Positions 3,884 to 5,926 of a stretch of 5,926 bases of DNA are shown piece after piece. The notes under the pieces were generated by a model that saw only the letters and a list, made by a program, of their open reading frames with translations, ran no database searches and was not told where the DNA came from. The position numbers were made by a program, and so were the translations under genes. This DNA comes from Lachnospiraceae bacterium. Its GTDB lineage: Bacteria; Bacillota; Clostridia; Lachnospirales; Lachnospiraceae. Numbering within the stretch: the first letter of the stretch is position 1; every line of letters starts with the position of its first letter. Where the stretch lies: the NCBI GenBank assembly GCA_016282215.1, contig JAEEKC010000388.1, positions 1 to 5,926 of the forward strand, read 5' to 3'.

Positions 3884-5926
3884 TCACGCCTGGCTTTCCT
3901 TCTTTTCCTCCAGTTTTTCGAAGAAGTACAAACGCGCTGCAAAGTCCGGGAAAAACCGCACTCTCTCATCATAGCCCGTGCCGCCGAAGCCCTGGGAAAG
4001 CTTGACGCCGGCATACATCAGACTGTCACCGTATGCCAGATAATCCTCGGTCTCACCGTCCATCTTGATAAAGCGCGCCAGCACGTTGTGCACCATGGAA
4101 TCCTGTTTGATATGCACGGGTGAAACTGTATTGACCAGGTCCCCGAAGGCCTTGATATTATGCTTTAGCGGCTGCCCAGTCATGTGATAGACTGCTTCGG
4201 GATCCAGCCCCTTTGGCGTAAAATACTGATATCTGGTATTTGGCGAATTGAGTTTTTGCACGATCATGCCCACCGCCTTCGCACGGTCCGGACTGACCAT
4301 AGTCCACTCCGTGATATTGCCGGACTCCTGCGCATTCCCGAAACGCATGCCGCTTCCCGCATCAGCCTCTGCCCTGCCGCAGGATAAGAAACTGCGTCCC
4401 CTGTAAAAATGCCCGCCGAAGAAAACGCTCCGCCACTCTTTATAGAGCGCTACCTGTTCTTTGACCGCAGCGATCTCCTCAGCCTTCATATCGCAAAGAT
4501 TGCATTCATAGCCGAAACTCCCGAAAGCCGCCACCGCAAACCGCGTGGAAAGCGGCGTGGTTCGCAAGGTCTGGTGATTGGGCACCGCTGACACATGGGC
4601 GCTGACGCACTGGGGCGGATAACCGTAGCTATAGCCCGTCTGGATCGTCGCCCTGCAGATGGCATCCGTATCGTCACTGCCCCAGATCTGCGGGAAAAAG
4701 CACAGCATTCCCAGGTCAAACCGGTTCCCGCCGGAGGCGCAGCCCTCGAACAGGATCCGCGGAAACTTTTCCGTCAGGGTTTTTGCCACCCTGTAAAAAC
4801 CGAGCATATAGCGGTGGAAGACCTCGCCCTGATTCTTTGCATCCAGCGCCTGGGAAAAGACATCCGTCATGGTGCGGTTCATATCCCACTTCACATAGGA
4901 AATGTCCCCTTCGGAAAATACCTTGCTCATGGCATCGATGATATAATCCTGCACCGCGGTCTGGGTCAGGTCCAAAATCCTCTGATTACGGCCCTCCGCA
5001 TGCGGCTTTCCGGGGATCTGCAGCACCCACTCGGGATGCGCTTCATATAGTTTGCTTTTCACGTTGACCATCTCCGGCTCCACCCAGAGTCCGAAGTCAA
5101 TGCCAAGACGTTTTACTTTTTCACTCAGCCCCTTCAGGCCGTCAGGAAGTTTTTTCGGATCTGCCTCCCAGTCACCGAGAGAAGAGGTATCATCATTCCT
5201 GCCGAGGAACCACCCGTCGTCCATGACAAAAAGCTCGATCCCCACATCCTTCGCCGCCTTTGCCAGCTTCAGCAGTTTATGCTCATTAATGTCAAAATAC
5301 GCCGCCTCCCAGCTGTTCAAAAGGATCGGGCGCTCTTTTTTCTTCCACATGCCCCGCACGATATGCTCCGAAACGAAATCATGCATATGCCGGCTCATGC
5401 CGTTAAAACCCTCATGGGAAAAAGTCATCACCGCCTCAGGGGCCTCAAAGCTCTCACCCGGCAAAAGTTCCCAGGAAAAGCCCCGGGGATTCATGCCCCA
5501 GACCACACGGGTCTTGCCGTGGCTTGATACCTCGCCCGCCGTATAATGATTACCGCTGTAAACAAGGTTCAGCCCCCAGGCATTTCCGGCATCTTCCGTG
5601 GTGCCGAACTGGGACAGCATCACAAAGGGATTTGCATGGTTTGAAGAGCTGCCCGTGAAACTTGAATTCACAAAACGTCCCACCTGCAGCGGAATGTCGC
5701 TGCGGTTCATTTCTCTTGCCCAGGCGCCGGTAAAATTGCTCAATACATAGCCCGCCCGGTCAAAATCCAGTTGCCCGGACAGAAGGCGTTTCACAAAAAC
5801 TGTCTCGCCGCTTTCATTGACCAGCTTCGATGTCCGGCAGATCACATCGCACCATTCATACACATAATAATCCATGATCAGCGCGATCTTGTACTGCTTG
5901 TCAAAAAGCCGCAGGCTGAGCCTTTC
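3884..5926 (-). CDS. Alpha-galactosidase, glycoside hydrolase family 36 (5' end beyond the window)
   Basis: Hydrolyses terminal alpha-1,6-linked galactose from sugars such as melibiose, raffinose and stachyose with retention of configuration. The reading frame is open to the window edge: 17 more codons (ERLSLRLFDKQYKIALI) precede the first Met at 5875, so that Met is internal. Counting from it, 663 residues are visible. The end of the N-terminal beta-sandwich is followed by the GH36 barrel: L137-P-G-E with P146-E-A, N187-S-W-E-A, D219-D-G-W, S232-L-G-D-W, W264-V-E-P-E-M, the nucleophile region K329-W-D331-M-N-R, F376-E-G-C-A-S-G-G-N-R-F-D, W398-G-S-D401-D-T-D with D401 as likely acid/base, and H427-V-S-A-V-P-N-H-Q-T. 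By GH36 numbering from memory about 100-150 residues are cut off. The long C-terminal sandwich (about 490-655) resembles that of gut Lachnospiraceae enzymes. No signal peptide can be judged. Preferred substrate is not determinable. Confidence 0.95.
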   Translation of the reverse strand, partial: ERLSLRLFDKQYKIALIMDYYVYEWCDVICRTSKLVNESGETVFVKRLLSGQLDFDRAGYVLSNFTGAWAREMNRSDIPLQVGRFVNSSFTGSSSNHANPFVMLSQFGTTEDAGNAWGLNLVYSGNHYTAGEVSSHGKTRVVWGMNPRGFSWELLPGESFEAPEAVMTFSHEGFNGMSRHMHDFVSEHIVRGMWKKKERPILLNSWEAAYFDINEHKLLKLAKAAKDVGIELFVMDDGWFLGRNDDTSSLGDWEADPKKLPDGLKGLSEKVKRLGIDFGLWVEPEMVNVKSKLYEAHPEWVLQIPGKPHAEGRNQRILDLTQTAVQDYIIDAMSKVFSEGDISYVKWDMNRTMTDVFSQALDAKNQGEVFHRYMLGFYRVAKTLTEKFPRILFEGCASGGNRFDLGMLCFFPQIWGSDDTDAICRATIQTGYSYGYPPQCVSAHVSAVPNHQTLRTTPLSTRFAVAAFGSFGYECNLCDMKAEEIAAVKEQVALYKEWRSVFFGGHFYRGRSFLSCGRAEADAGSGMRFGNAQESGNITEWTMVSPDRAKAVGMIVQKLNSPNTRYQYFTPKGLDPEAVYHMTGQPLKHNIKAFGDLVNTVSPVHIKQDSMVHNVLARFIKMDGETEDYLAYGDSLMYAGVKLSQGFGGTGYDERVRFFPDFAARLYFFEKLEEKKESQA

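Noticed and set aside
3783..4005. Two plus-strand frames across the spacer and the end of the alpha-galactosidase gene
   Set aside because: They are short, overlap the minus-strand promoters and coding region, lack convincing ribosome binding sites and resemble nothing known.
5873..5875. ATG at 5875 as the start of the alpha-galactosidase
   Set aside because: The frame stays open for 17 further codons to the window edge, and those codons match the GH36 N-terminal beta-sandwich. No ribosome binding site precedes this ATG.

Overview
The window holds five protein genes, all on the minus strand, so transcription runs from the high coordinates to the low ones. Both end genes are cut by the window edges. 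In transcription order they are: a GH36 alpha-galactosidase (5' end beyond the window), a radical SAM protein with a SPASM-like C-terminus, a membrane-anchored HD-GYP cyclic-di-GMP phosphodiesterase, a flavin reductase-rubredoxin fusion (high-molecular-weight rubredoxin, Hrb), and the first 50 codons of pyrroline-5-carboxylate reductase (proC). No rRNA, tRNA, CRISPR array, transposase or phage gene was seen, and no stretch over 300 bases lacks a gene.

The content suggests a strictly anaerobic, Gram-positive member of the Clostridia, probably a gut Lachnospiraceae or relative. The grounds are the GH36 subfamily, the Hrb-type flavorubredoxin partner, the 7TM-PAS-HD-GYP layout, purine-rich ribosome binding sites before the genes, and a GC-rich double-hairpin intergenic element of a kind I recall as abundant in gut Clostridia. 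This assignment is inferred from protein resemblance, not from a marker gene.

Layout by region. At 3884-5926 is the alpha-galactosidase, a cytosol-type enzyme for raffinose-family sugars or galactosides, with all catalytic motifs intact. At 3763-3883 is a 121-base spacer with two overlapping sigma-A-like promoter candidates reading into the next gene. At 2698-3762 is the radical SAM gene, and one base after its stop codon begins the HD-GYP gene (972-2696). The HD-GYP ribosome binding site lies inside the last codons of the radical SAM gene, so the two form a tightly coupled pair. At 831-971 is a spacer dominated by two perfect hairpins. At 213-830 is hrb, and after 61 bases proC starts at position 151.

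The most interesting unit is the radical SAM-HD-GYP pair. It joins a redox enzyme of unknown substrate to a membrane-bound c-di-GMP hydrolase, and no obvious peptide substrate or maturation partner lies nearby. The other genes look like ordinary metabolism: galactoside breakdown, electron transfer or oxidative/nitrosative stress defence, and proline synthesis.
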